From: Mycolicibacterium lacusdiani
GTDB taxonomy: Bacteria; Actinomycetota; Actinomycetes; Mycobacteriales; Mycobacteriaceae
Assembly: GCF_021916785.1 (NCBI RefSeq)
Contig: NZ_JAKCFC010000003.1
Span: 248,001 to 312,000, forward strand
Length of the DNA stretch: 64,000 nucleotides
Direction: 5' to 3'
The notes under the pieces were generated by a model. The model was not told the DNA's origin. It saw only the letters and a list, made by a program, of their open reading frames with translations, and made no database searches. How positions within the stretch are numbered: the first letter of the stretch is position 1; each line of letters opens with the position of its first letter. Positions 8,508 to 16,751 of this stretch are shown one piece after another. The translations under genes and the position numbers were made by a program.

Positions 8508-9454
8508 GCCGCGCGCCGTAGGCGTTCGGCCACCACGGTCACGGCCTCGGCGACCTCGGGTGGCTCCAGGACCTCGAAGTCGATGCCGGGCATCGCCAGC
8601 CACGGCACCATGTGCGCGGGGTCGTCGGCGCCCGTGGTGACGATGCACTGCGCGGGTCCGTCGGGTTGGACCTGTACTGCGGTGGCAGGGAACGCGGCGG
8701 CGATGACGTCGGCCGACGCGAAGTACCGGATGCGGGCGACATAGGGGTAGGACGACGTGCTGACGGCGCGGCGTACGTAGTCCGCCGCGTCGGGCGCCTC
8801 GCGCGGGGTGAACGTGCTGCCGACTGCCTTGACGTCGGCCATCCGGTCGAGCCGCAGGCTGCGCCAGTCGTCCTTGTCGCGGTCGAAGGCGAGCACGTAC
8901 CAGCGCCTGCCGGTGGTGACCAGTTGATAGGGCTCGAGGCGGCGCTGCGTGGCGTTGCCCCGGACGTCGACGTAGCCGGCGGTGACGTGTTCGTGGTCGC
9001 GGCTGGCGCGGGCCAGGGTCATGAGGACGTCGGGTTCGACCGGGGTGTCTCCCTGTCCGGACGTCAGGGTGACGGTGGCGTCGTGCACCGCGGCGACCTG
9101 CGACCGCAGGCGGGCTGGCATCACCTGGTCGAGTTTGGACAGTGCGCGCAGCGCCGATTCGCCGACGCCTGCGACGCTGCCACCTGCGGCCACGCGAAGG
9201 CAGACCGCCATGGCGACGGCTTCCTCGGGATCGAGCAGCAGGGGTGGCAGAGCGGCGCCCGCGCCGAGTTGGTAGCCGCCGCCGTGGCCCTTGCTGGCGT
9301 GTACGGGATAGCCCAGGTCGCGGAGGCGGTCGACGTCGCGGCGCACGCTGCGTCCGGTGACGCCGAGGCGCTCGGCGAGTTCTTCACCCGTCCACACCCG
9401 TCGTGACTGCAGCAGGCCGAGCAACTGCAGGACACGGCCGGTGGTCTCGGACAC
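8498..9454 (-). CDS. WYL-domain transcriptional regulator (DeoR-type HTH)
   Basis: A 318-residue regulator. Residues 1-55 form a winged helix (EELAERLGVTGRSVRRDVDRL). A central linker follows, then the WYL domain with RRWYVLAFDRD (Trp185-Tyr186) and a C-terminal WCX-like segment. WYL proteins usually sense small ligands or nucleic acid and often control stress or defence genes. It starts at GTG 9452-9454. It follows the DUF2243 gene on the same strand with about 40 nt between, so the two are probably one operon, divergent from the DinB/MpaB genes. The dyad at 10015-10037 is a natural candidate operator for it. Confidence 0.9.
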   Translation of the reverse strand: MSETTGRVLQLLGLLQSRRVWTGEELAERLGVTGRSVRRDVDRLRDLGYPVHASKGHGGGYQLGAGAALPPLLLDPEEAVAMAVCLRVAAGGSVAGVGESALRALSKLDQVMPARLRSQVAAVHDATVTLTSGQGDTPVEPDVLMTLARASRDHEHVTAGYVDVRGNATQRRLEPYQLVTTGRRWYVLAFDRDKDDWRSLRLDRMADVKAVGSTFTPREAPDAADYVRRAVSTSSYPYVARIRYFASADVIAAAFPATAVQVQPDGPAQCIVTTGADDPAHMVPWLAMPGIDFEVLEPPEVAEAVTVVAERLRRAAQG

Positions 9455-9493
9455 GGCCCCAGCGTGCCAGACATAGCGGACCGTTCCGGTCCT

Positions 9494-9976
9494 CTAACTC
9501 GAGACGGTCTCCAACTGCCGCACGCCTCGGCGGTGCAGCAGCCAGCCGAAGCCGATCAGGACGAGGCCGAACGCCAGGAAGCCGAGGTCCCATGCCAGGG
9601 GGCCGCCGAGGTCGTCGCGTACGTGGTGCACTTCGAGCAGCACGTGGTCGATCAGACCCTCGACGACGTTGAACACGCCCCAGCCCGCGAGTAGCAGCCC
9701 GAAGTGGAACGACCAGTTGGGCGCCAGTCGGCGTTGCCGCCAGGACACGACGGTCATGGTGGAGCCTGCCATGACGAGCAGCCACGTGCCGACGTGGAAG
9801 AGGCCGTCTGCCACGACGTTCATCTCGAGGCCTGCCAGCGTGTCCGGCGATCGCGTGCTGCTGATCATGTGGTGCCACTGCAGGATCTCGTGCAGCACGA
9901 TGCCGTCGACGAAGCCGCCGAGCCCGAGGCCGAGCAGCAGACCGGGAGCCTTCGACGGCATCTGATTCACGTTCAC
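9494..9976 (-). CDS. DUF2243 membrane protein
   Basis: About 160 residues with four predicted membrane helices, and His-rich motifs typical of DUF2243: GGFVDGIVLHEILQWHH, ADGLFHVGTW and VEGLIDHVLLEVHHVR. The conserved histidines inside or near helices suggest a metal or haem site, but the biochemical function is unknown. I placed the start at GTG 9974-9976; GTG 9970, TTG 10006 or ATG 9961 are possible because no Shine-Dalgarno sequence decides. It lies upstream of the WYL regulator gene on the same strand. Confidence 0.8.
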   Translation of the reverse strand: MNVNQMPSKAPGLLLGLGLGGFVDGIVLHEILQWHHMISSTRSPDTLAGLEMNVVADGLFHVGTWLLVMAGSTMTVVSWRQRRLAPNWSFHFGLLLAGWGVFNVVEGLIDHVLLEVHHVRDDLGGPLAWDLGFLAFGLVLIGFGWLLHRRGVRQLETVSS

Positions 9977-10014
9977 CGCATGCCCGCGGCACGCCGGTTC
10001 ATGCAATCCGAACT

Positions 10015-10037
10015 CATAGGACCGAAACTGTCCTATG
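10015..10037. promoter_or_regulatory. Perfect dyad operator candidate between divergent genes
   Basis: CATAGGAC and GTCCTATG are perfect 8-bp inverted repeats separated by 7 nt. Each arm carries CCTATG on its outward strand, so each could overlap the -10 box of the promoter reading away from it (DUF2243-WYL to the left, DinB-DinB-MpaB to the right). A dimer bound here would control both sides. Binding protein not shown; the nearby WYL regulator is the obvious candidate. Confidence 0.5.
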
Positions 10038-10056
10038 CGGGTGCGACGCTTATGCC

Positions 10057-10617
10057 ATGCCCGACACGACGACCCTCACCTCGCAATTGACGGATCAGCT
10101 TGAGTTCCACTGGACGCAACAGTTGCGCCCCCGGCTCGACGGCCTCTCCGACGACGAGTACTTCTGGCAGCCGGTCGGCGATTGCTGGACGGTGCATCCC
10201 GATGGCGGCATCGACTTCAGCTATCCGCCACCTCGACCGGAGCCGTTCACCACGATCGCGTGGCGGATGGCCCACGTCATCGTCGGGGTATTCGCGATGC
10301 GCAGCCATTCCCACTTCGGCGGCCCGCCGGCGTCCTACGAGTCGTGGCCGTATGCCACCGATGCCGCGACGGCACTACAGCAGCTCGACGACGAGTACGC
10401 CCGCTGGATCTCGGGTGTGCGCAGCCTCGACGACGACGGCCTGGCCCGGCCGTGCGGGCCTGCCGAGGGTCCGTACGCCGACCATCCGATGAGCGCGCTG
10501 GTCCTGCACATCAACCGCGAAGTGATCCATCACGGCGCCGAGATGGCGCTCCTGCGCGACCTGTACGTCCACAGCAGCAACACCAACACCAACACCAACA
10601 CCGAGGAGAACCACTGA
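10057..10617 (+). CDS. DinB-fold protein 1
   Basis: A 186-residue four-helix-bundle protein of the DinB superfamily, which includes mycothiol- or bacillithiol-dependent enzymes and proteins of unknown role. Likely metal ligands are the His in WRMAHVIVG and the pair in HINREVIHHGAEM, the usual three-histidine layout. The start is ATG 10057, with TTATGC just upstream that could serve a near-leaderless transcript. The C-terminus ends in an SNTNTNTNT tail encoded by a hexanucleotide repeat. The stop overlaps the ATG of the second DinB gene (TGATG), so the two are coupled. Confidence 0.85.
   Translation: MPDTTTLTSQLTDQLEFHWTQQLRPRLDGLSDDEYFWQPVGDCWTVHPDGGIDFSYPPPRPEPFTTIAWRMAHVIVGVFAMRSHSHFGGPPASYESWPYATDAATALQQLDDEYARWISGVRSLDDDGLARPCGPAEGPYADHPMSALVLHINREVIHHGAEMALLRDLYVHSSNTNTNTNTEENH
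10579..10602 (+). repeat. Hexanucleotide tandem repeat (AACACC)x4 in coding sequence
   Basis: Four exact copies of AACACC encode alternating Asn-Thr at the C-terminal end of the first DinB protein, directly before the ribosome-binding site of the next gene. Copy-number change would keep the frame and only lengthen or shorten the tail. Confidence 0.9.
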
Positions 10618-11213
10618 TGCCCGGAATGCCCCCACCCGCCGACGGCGAGCGCCAGACGCTCATCGAGTTCCTCGCGTTCAACCAGAACGCGTTCTTCTCG
10701 GTCGCGCACGGACTGACCGACGAGCAGGCCCGGTCCACGCCGTCGGTGAGCGCCCTGTCGATCGGCGGGCTGATCAAGCACGCCGCCTTCGTCCAGCGTG
10801 GGTGGGCCGAGCGCGCCGCCTGCGCGCCCGAGTTCCCGCCGCCGGATCCTCGCCCGTTCCAGGAGCAGATGGCCGGATACCAGGACCAGCACGTCATGCG
10901 TGACGACGAGAACCTGGTCGATCTGCTCGAGGACCTCCGCAAGGCCAACGACGAGGTCCTCGCGGTGTTCGCCGAGAAGGATCTCGACACCCAGGTTCCG
11001 GTGCCGGGCGACGTGCCCTGGTTCCCGAAGGACGTCGAGAGCTGGCCGGTGCGCTGGGTGGCACTGCACCTGATCGAGGAGTTGACCAGGCACGCCGGGC
11101 ACGCCGACATCATTCGCGAGTCGATCGATCGCGCAACGATGTACGAGCTGATGGCCGCGCACGAGGAATGGCCGGAGACCGACTTCATCAAGCGGTGGCG
11201 GCCGGCCAGTTGA
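10617..11213 (+). CDS. DinB-fold protein 2 (DUF664-type)
   Basis: A 198-residue DinB-superfamily protein, different in detail from its upstream neighbour. The probable metal site is His in LIKHAAFVQRGW together with HLIEELTRHAGHAD. The ATG at 10617 overlaps the previous stop and has AGGAG about 8 nt upstream, inside the preceding gene; the longer open frame upstream is a shadow of that gene. Close relatives are annotated as hypothetical or mycothiol-transferase-like; the substrate cannot be read from sequence. Confidence 0.87.
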   Translation: MPGMPPPADGERQTLIEFLAFNQNAFFSVAHGLTDEQARSTPSVSALSIGGLIKHAAFVQRGWAERAACAPEFPPPDPRPFQEQMAGYQDQHVMRDDENLVDLLEDLRKANDEVLAVFAEKDLDTQVPVPGDVPWFPKDVESWPVRWVALHLIEELTRHAGHADIIRESIDRATMYELMAAHEEWPETDFIKRWRPAS

Positions 11214-11258
11214 CGCCGGTAAGGTGACAACAGACGTTGCCAAACCTGGGGAGCCACC

Positions 11259-12257
11259 GTGCTGTTGCCGCATCAGATCGTCGAGCAGTCGCTGCAGAAC
11301 CACTTCGACCGCAACGTGCGGCAGCACTACTTCCGCGGCATGGAGTTCGCCGAGCCGGCGGGTGACCCCGGGTGGTTCGGCCCTGGCAGTGCGGTCTGGC
11401 ACGTGCACTCGCATCTCGAGACGCTGATCTTCGGCCTGCAGTGTGCGGCGTACCTGGAGCGGCTCGACCCGTCGATCTACTGGATGGGCGTGCACCATTC
11501 GCGGCTGGTCGAGCGCTCCGAGGACCCCGCAACACCGCCGCGCATCGATCCCAAGGGCCTCGCCGTCCGGCTGGGCCACTCGATCGCGTTCTTCATCGGC
11601 ACCGCCTACGGCACGACCGAGACCGCCGAGCGGCTGGCGCAGACCGTGCGCGCCATGCACCACACCATCAAGGGCACCCGGCCCGACGGCGCTTCGTACG
11701 ACGCCGACGACCCGGACTGGCTGCGTTGGAACTACGCCACCGTGGTGTGGGGCCTGGCGACCGCGCACGAGATGTACCACCCGCGTCCGCTGCGCGGCAG
11801 GAAGCTTGACGCCTACTACGGCGAGTTCGTCCGGGTGGGTCACGCGCTCGGCGGTACCGACCTGCCGACGACGAAGGCCGAGACGCACGACTGCCTGAAG
11901 TCCTACCTGCCCAAGCTGGCACTCACCCACGGTGCGGCCATGGCGACCGGCCACCACCTGCCGATGCCGGAGAGCGCCGTCGACTGGGCCATCCGCGACA
12001 CCATGCCCACGTGGGCCAAGCAGTTGATCGGCCACCGCTCCCCCAACGTGATCGAGCGGACCGCGCGCCGGGCGGCGGTCTGGACGGTCATCAACGGCCT
12101 GCACACCGCGGCGGGCCAGATCCCGGAGTTCACCCAGGCGCAGGCCCGCGTCGCCGACGGCGTCGACCCCGCGCTGGCGCCGCACACCGAGCCCCGCTAC
12201 GTCCTCGGCAGCGATCCGGTGCGGACCCGGGACGACGTCGAGTTCACTTTCGCGTGA
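11259..12257 (+). CDS. MpaB/Lcp-type oxygenase family protein (DUF2236)
   Basis: A 332-residue protein of the DUF2236 family, related to rubber oxygenase Lcp and fungal MpaB, which are typically haem b enzymes. Features are the N-terminal RQHYFRGMEF..DPGWFGPGSAVWHVHSH segment, a conserved central RWNYATVVWGLATAHEMY, and further His/Arg residues. The start is GTG 11259 with GGGGAG about 5 nt upstream. It lies 45 nt downstream of the second DinB gene and is probably in the same transcript. No signal peptide; cytoplasmic or peripheral. Many mycobacteria carry several paralogues; the substrate is unknown, probably a lipid or isoprenoid. Confidence 0.85.
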   Translation: MLLPHQIVEQSLQNHFDRNVRQHYFRGMEFAEPAGDPGWFGPGSAVWHVHSHLETLIFGLQCAAYLERLDPSIYWMGVHHSRLVERSEDPATPPRIDPKGLAVRLGHSIAFFIGTAYGTTETAERLAQTVRAMHHTIKGTRPDGASYDADDPDWLRWNYATVVWGLATAHEMYHPRPLRGRKLDAYYGEFVRVGHALGGTDLPTTKAETHDCLKSYLPKLALTHGAAMATGHHLPMPESAVDWAIRDTMPTWAKQLIGHRSPNVIERTARRAAVWTVINGLHTAAGQIPEFTQAQARVADGVDPALAPHTEPRYVLGSDPVRTRDDVEFTFA

Positions 12258-12324
12258 CGCGCCTGGGTGTGACCTGATGCACACGCATTTTCCGTGCTCC
12301 GGACACTTTTGAGACACTGCATTC

Positions 12325-13713
12325 ATGACTACGACTAAGCACCGCGAGGTTGCCAAGCTGGACCGGGTGCCCTTGCCGGTCGAGGCCGCCCGCGTCGGCG
12401 CGACTGGGTGGCAGATCGCCCGGACGGGCGCGCGGGTCGTCACCAAGCTGGCCGGCCGCGGATCCCTGCAGGAGAAGATCGTCGCACAGGTCCCCCAGAC
12501 GTTCGCCGATCTGGGTCCCACCTACGTCAAGCTGGGCCAGATCATCGCGTCCAGCCCCGGCGCGTTCGGAGAGCCGCTGAGCCGCGAGTTCCGCAGCCTC
12601 CTCGACCGTGTGCCCCCCGCCAAGAAGGACGAGGTGCACGCGCTCTTCAAGGAGGAACTGGGCGACGACCCGGCGAACCTGTTCAAGCACTTCGAGGACG
12701 AGCCGTTCGCCTCGGCGTCGATCGCCCAGGTGCATTACGCCACACTGCATTCCGGCGAGGAGGTCGTGGTCAAGATCCAGCGGCCCGGCATTCGCCGTCG
12801 GGTCGCGGCCGACCTCCAGATCCTCAAGCGTGGCGCGCGGCTGGTGGAGTTCGCGAAGCTCGGGCAGCGACTGTCCGCCCAGGACGTGGTCGCCGACTTC
12901 GCGTCCAACCTCGCCGAGGAACTCGACTTCCGGCTCGAGGCGCAGTCGATGGACGCGTGGGTGGCCCACATGCACGCCTCACCGCTGGGCGAGAACATCC
13001 GCGTGGCCCAGGTGTACTGGGACCTGACGAGTGAACGCGTCCTGACGATGGAGCGCATCCAGGGCACGCGCATCGACGACGTCGCCACCATCCGCAAGAA
13101 GGGCTTCGACGGGACCGAACTCGTCAAGGCGCTGCTGTTCAGCGTGTTCGAGGGTGGGCTGCGCCACGGCCTGTTCCACGGTGATCTGCATGCGGGCAAC
13201 CTCTACGTCGACGACGACGGCAAGATCGTGTTCTTCGACTTCGGCATCATGGGCCGCGTCGATCCGCGCACCCGCTGGCTGCTGCGGGAACTGGTCTACG
13301 CGCTGCTGGTGAAGAAGGACCACGCCGCCGCCGGCAAGATCGTCGTGTTGATGGGCGCCGTCGGCACCATGAAACCCGAAGCTCAAGCAGCGCAGGACCT
13401 GGAGAAGTTCGCGACGCCACTCACCACCAAGTCGCTCGGGGACCTCGGCTACGCCGAGATCGGCAAGCAACTGTCGGCGCTCGCCGACGCCTACGACGTC
13501 AAGCTGCCCCGCGAGCTGGTGCTCATCGGCAAGCAGTTCCTCTACGTCGAGCGCTACATGAAGCTGCTGGCGCCCAAGTGGCAGATGATGAGCGATCCGC
13601 AGCTCACCGGTTACTTCGCCAACTTCATGGTGGACGTGAGTCGGGAACACAAAGAGCATGACGTCGACGAGCGCTTGCGCGAGGAGCATGACAACGACGA
13701 GCTGGGGGTCTGA
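12325..13713 (+). CDS. ABC1/UbiB-family atypical kinase (Rv0647c-like)
   Basis: A 462-residue atypical protein-kinase-like (ADCK/UbiB) enzyme. Motifs are KLGQ (69-72, the characteristic KxGQ motif), the ATP-binding Lys150 in VVVKIQRPG, the catalytic HGDLHAGN (285-292) and DFG (305-307). Family members control isoprenoid-quinone or lipid homeostasis. The UbiB C-terminal hydrophobic helices appear short here. The start is ATG 12325. It lies immediately upstream of lipG (gap of 4 nt), and the pair together with the mycolate methyltransferases is conserved in mycobacteria, which hints at an envelope-lipid role. Confidence 0.92.
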   Translation: MTTTKHREVAKLDRVPLPVEAARVGATGWQIARTGARVVTKLAGRGSLQEKIVAQVPQTFADLGPTYVKLGQIIASSPGAFGEPLSREFRSLLDRVPPAKKDEVHALFKEELGDDPANLFKHFEDEPFASASIAQVHYATLHSGEEVVVKIQRPGIRRRVAADLQILKRGARLVEFAKLGQRLSAQDVVADFASNLAEELDFRLEAQSMDAWVAHMHASPLGENIRVAQVYWDLTSERVLTMERIQGTRIDDVATIRKKGFDGTELVKALLFSVFEGGLRHGLFHGDLHAGNLYVDDDGKIVFFDFGIMGRVDPRTRWLLRELVYALLVKKDHAAAGKIVVLMGAVGTMKPEAQAAQDLEKFATPLTTKSLGDLGYAEIGKQLSALADAYDVKLPRELVLIGKQFLYVERYMKLLAPKWQMMSDPQLTGYFANFMVDVSREHKEHDVDERLREEHDNDELGV

Positions 13714-13717
13714 CCGC

Positions 13718-14623
13718 GTGGACGTCCGCGAGGGCAAGGCACCGTCGGGTGACCTGACGATTCACTACGAGGACATGGGTGACGTCGACGACCCGGCCGT
13801 GCTGCTTGTCATGGGTCTGGGCGCGCAGCTGGTGTTCTGGCGAGAAGAGTTCTGCCAGAAGCTGATCGATCAGGGGCTGCGCGTCATCCGCTTCGACAAC
13901 CGCGATGTCGGCCTCTCCGGAAAGTTGGACGGCCGGCGCACCAAGGGTTCTCAGGTCGGGAACATGGCGCGCTCGCTCCTGGGCGTGCGAAGCCCGTCGG
14001 TCTACCGGCTGGAGGACATGGCGGATGACGCGGCCGCGCTGCTCGACCACCTCGGCATCGATCGTGCGCACGTCGTCGGTGCGTCGATGGGCGGCATGAT
14101 CGCGCAGGTCTTCGCCGCCCGGCATGCCGCCCGGACCCGGGGTCTCGGCATCATCTTCTCGTCGAACAACCAGGCTCTTCTGCCGCCGCCGGGACCCCAG
14201 CAGTTGCTCGCCGTCGTCACCGGCCCCTCGCCGGATTCACCGCGCGAGGTGATCATCGAGAACTCGATCAGGGTCAGCCGGATCATCGGCAGTCCCGGCT
14301 ACCCGGCGACCGACGACAGGCTGCGCGCCGATGCGATCGCGTTCTACGACCGCGCGCACTACCCGCAGGGCATCGCGCGGCAGTTCAACGCGATCACCGG
14401 CAGCGGCAGCCTGCTGCACCATGACCGCCGGATCACCGCACCCACCGTCGTCATCCACGGCAAGGCGGACAAGTTGATGCGCCCGTCCGGCGGCAAGGCG
14501 ATCGCCAAGGCGATCCCGAACGCAAGGCTGGTGCTGTTCGACGGGATGGGCCACGAGCTGCCCGAGCCCCTGTGGGACGACATCGTCACCGAATTGCAGA
14601 AGACGTTCGTCGAAGCGGCGTAG
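13718..14623 (+). CDS. lipG: Alpha/beta-hydrolase LipG
   Basis: A 301-residue alpha/beta-hydrolase with the nucleophile Ser123 in GASMGG, a candidate acid Asp in the HGKADKLM segment, and the C-terminal His in MGHELPEP. M. tuberculosis LipG, recalled as an esterase/phospholipase of the same length and position, lies beside the mmaA genes. The start GTG 13718-13720 gives the family length; the frame is open further upstream but overlaps the ABC1 gene. No signal peptide. Probably co-transcribed with the ABC1 kinase. Confidence 0.92.
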   Translation: MDVREGKAPSGDLTIHYEDMGDVDDPAVLLVMGLGAQLVFWREEFCQKLIDQGLRVIRFDNRDVGLSGKLDGRRTKGSQVGNMARSLLGVRSPSVYRLEDMADDAAALLDHLGIDRAHVVGASMGGMIAQVFAARHAARTRGLGIIFSSNNQALLPPPGPQQLLAVVTGPSPDSPREVIIENSIRVSRIIGSPGYPATDDRLRADAIAFYDRAHYPQGIARQFNAITGSGSLLHHDRRITAPTVVIHGKADKLMRPSGGKAIAKAIPNARLVLFDGMGHELPEPLWDDIVTELQKTFVEAA

Positions 14624-14655
14624 TTCGCCGTTATCGGACCATCAGGGCTTCGGCG

Positions 14656-14661
14656 TAGAGT
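14656..14661 (+). promoter_or_regulatory. Possible -10 box upstream of the first mycolate methyltransferase gene
   Basis: TAGAGT lies about 84 nt before the ATG in the 121-nt gap after lipG. A -35 box is not convincing. Listed because the methyltransferase genes need a start point separate from lipG. Confidence 0.3.
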
Positions 14662-14744
14662 CACCCCGAGACCGCAGCGGGGGGCTTGCCGGGTCATCGC
14701 CGACGTCGACGAGCCACTGAACTGCCCAGAAAGGCACGACTGAC

Positions 14745-15623
14745 ATGACGAAAAGTACCCGCAAGGGCGCGCTGAAGCCGCACTTCGAGGACGTCCAAGC
14801 ACACTACGACTTGTCCGACGACTTCTTCAGGCTTTTCCTGGACCCGAGTCAGACCTACAGCTGCGCGTACTTCGAGCGCGACGACATGACGCTCGAGGAA
14901 GCTCAGCTCGCGAAGGTCGATCTCGCGCTGGGCAAGCTTGGACTCGAGCCGGGCATGACGCTGCTCGACGTCGGCTGTGGCTGGGGTTCGACCATGCTGC
15001 GTGCGATCGAGAAGTACGACGTCAACGTCATCGGCCTCACGCTCAGTGAGAACCAGAAGGCCCACGTCGAGAAGGTGTTCGCGGAGTCGGAGAGCCCTCG
15101 CTCGAAGCAGGTCCTGCTGCAGGGCTGGGAGCAGTTCGATCAGCCCGTGGACCGCATCGTGTCGATCGGCGCGTTCGAGCACTTCGGCCGCGATCGCTGG
15201 GACGACTTCTTCGCGACGGCCTACAAGGTGCTTCCCGACGACGGCGTCATGTTGCTGCACACCATCACGGCCCTCACGCTGCCGCAGATGACCGCGGCCG
15301 GCTTGCCGCTGACGATCTCCATCGCCAAGTTCGTCAAGTTCATCCTCACCGAGATCTTCCCTGGCGGGTACCTGCCGACCACCGAGCTGGCGGGTGAGCA
15401 CGCCGAGAAGGCCGGCTTCAAGCTGACCCGCACGCAGTCCCTGCAAAAGCACTACGCCAGGACGCTGGATCACTGGTCGGCTGCGCTGGAAGCGCACAAG
15501 GACGAGGCGATTGCCATCCAGTCCGAAGAGGTCTACGAGCGCTACATGCACTACCTGACCGGATGCGCGCAGGGCTTCAAGGACGGGTACATCGACGTCT
15601 GCCAGTTCACTCTGGTCAAGTAG
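14745..15623 (+). CDS. Mycolic acid cyclopropane-synthase-family methyltransferase 1
   Basis: A 292-residue SAM-dependent enzyme of the CmaA/MmaA family, which modifies double bonds of meromycolate chains on acyl carrier protein. It has [17 protein letters not shown], the SAM loop DVGCGWGS, the active-site SIGAFEHFG segment, and ends in CQFTLVK. By eye it is closest to the MmaA2/CmaA group rather than to the hydroxylating MmaA4, so cyclopropanation or methyl-branch formation is likely; exact chemistry cannot be assigned. First of three tandem paralogues sharing long near-identical stretches. Confidence 0.9.
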   Translation: MTKSTRKGALKPHFEDVQAHYDLSDDFFRLFLDPSQTYSCAYFERDDMTLEEAQLAKVDLALGKLGLEPGMTLLDVGCGWGSTMLRAIEKYDVNVIGLTLSENQKAHVEKVFAESESPRSKQVLLQGWEQFDQPVDRIVSIGAFEHFGRDRWDDFFATAYKVLPDDGVMLLHTITALTLPQMTAAGLPLTISIAKFVKFILTEIFPGGYLPTTELAGEHAEKAGFKLTRTQSLQKHYARTLDHWSAALEAHKDEAIAIQSEEVYERYMHYLTGCAQGFKDGYIDVCQFTLVK

Positions 15624-15738
15624 GCGCGTCCGTCGGTCACCTCCCGCCCGGGTAGCGTGAGCGCGACTGAGGCGACCGTATCCCGCATCCTCCACTTAGC
15701 TGGAGGGGCGGCGCACCACTGGAAGGCGGACTTTGCTC

Positions 15739-16611
15739 GTGTCCGAATTGACGCCCCACTTCGAGGACGTGCAGACGCACTACGACCTCTCCGACGACTT
15801 CTACCGGCTGTTTCTGGACCCCACCCAGACCTACAGCTGCGCGTACTTCGAACGCGACGACATGACGCTCGAAGAGGCACAGAAGGCGAAGATCGACCTG
15901 TCGCTGGGCAAGCTCGGACTCGAGCCGGGTATGACGCTGCTCGACGTGGGCTGCGGCTGGGGCGGCACGCTGCTGCGCGCGGTCGAGAAGTACGACGTCA
16001 ACGTCATCGGGCTGACGCTGTCGGAGAACCAGTTCGCACACGTCCGATTGGCCTTCGAGTCCTCGGCGAGCCCCCGGTCGATGCGGGTGCTGCTGCAGGG
16101 CTGGGAGCAGTTCGACGAGCCGGTTGACCGCATCGTGTCGATCGGTGCGTTCGAGCACTTCGGCGCCGACCGCTGGGTGCCGTTCTTCGAGATGGCCAAC
16201 CGCGTGCTGCCCGACGACGGCGTGATGCTGCTGCACACGATCACCCGGCTGATGATGGCCGAGGTCAAGCGACGCGGTATCCCGTTGACGATGGATGCCG
16301 CCCGCTTCACGCTGTTCATCGCCAGGGAGATCTTCCCGGGCGGTCAGCTGCCTGCCATCGAGGACGTCGAGGCGCACGCGTCCGACGTCGGTTTCTCGGT
16401 CGAGCGCGTTCAGTCGCTGCAGCTGCACTACGCACGCACGCTGGACCTGTGGGCGGAGGCGCTGTCGTCACGACGGGACAATGCGATCGCCATCCAGTCC
16501 GAAGAGGTGTACGAGCGGTACATGCGGTACCTCACCGGCTGCGCCGACATGTTCCGGCGCGGCTACATCGACGTCAACCAGTTCACCCTGCGCAAGGGCA
16601 CGGCGAATTAG
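15739..16611 (+). CDS. Mycolic acid cyclopropane-synthase-family methyltransferase 2 (MmaA2-like)
   Basis: A 290-residue paralogue of the preceding gene. The N-terminus [20 protein letters not shown] closely resembles that of MmaA2; the SAM loop is DVGCGWGG and the active-site segment [10 protein letters not shown] prefer GTG 15739, which aligns with family starts; TTG 15733 is two codons upstream and better spaced from GGAAGG, so either may be used. The C-terminus carries a short extra KGTAN after the usual QFTLRK. Probably modifies distal or proximal meromycolate double bonds. Confidence 0.9.
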   Translation: MSELTPHFEDVQTHYDLSDDFYRLFLDPTQTYSCAYFERDDMTLEEAQKAKIDLSLGKLGLEPGMTLLDVGCGWGGTLLRAVEKYDVNVIGLTLSENQFAHVRLAFESSASPRSMRVLLQGWEQFDEPVDRIVSIGAFEHFGADRWVPFFEMANRVLPDDGVMLLHTITRLMMAEVKRRGIPLTMDAARFTLFIAREIFPGGQLPAIEDVEAHASDVGFSVERVQSLQLHYARTLDLWAEALSSRRDNAIAIQSEEVYERYMRYLTGCADMFRRGYIDVNQFTLRKGTAN

Positions 16612-16751
16612 GGCCGAACACAGGCGAAACGCTAGGGTGTTTGCCTAGTTGCGCCTGACGTGGCCGATGTGCCCGTAGGGTGCGGTTGCGCAGGTAAATC
16701 GAACATTCGGCTGCTCGCAGCGCATGCGAGGAAAGGGCCATCAGGAGAGAC

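Noticed and set aside
10579..10602. Possible CRISPR or minisatellite
   Set aside because: Only four 6-bp units without spacers, inside a coding sequence; it is a simple sequence repeat.
10530..12521. 663-codon minus-strand frame over the DinB and MpaB genes
   Set aside because: Antisense shadow in high-GC DNA: no recognisable domain, composition rich in Arg/Val/Gly, and it crosses three well-supported genes.
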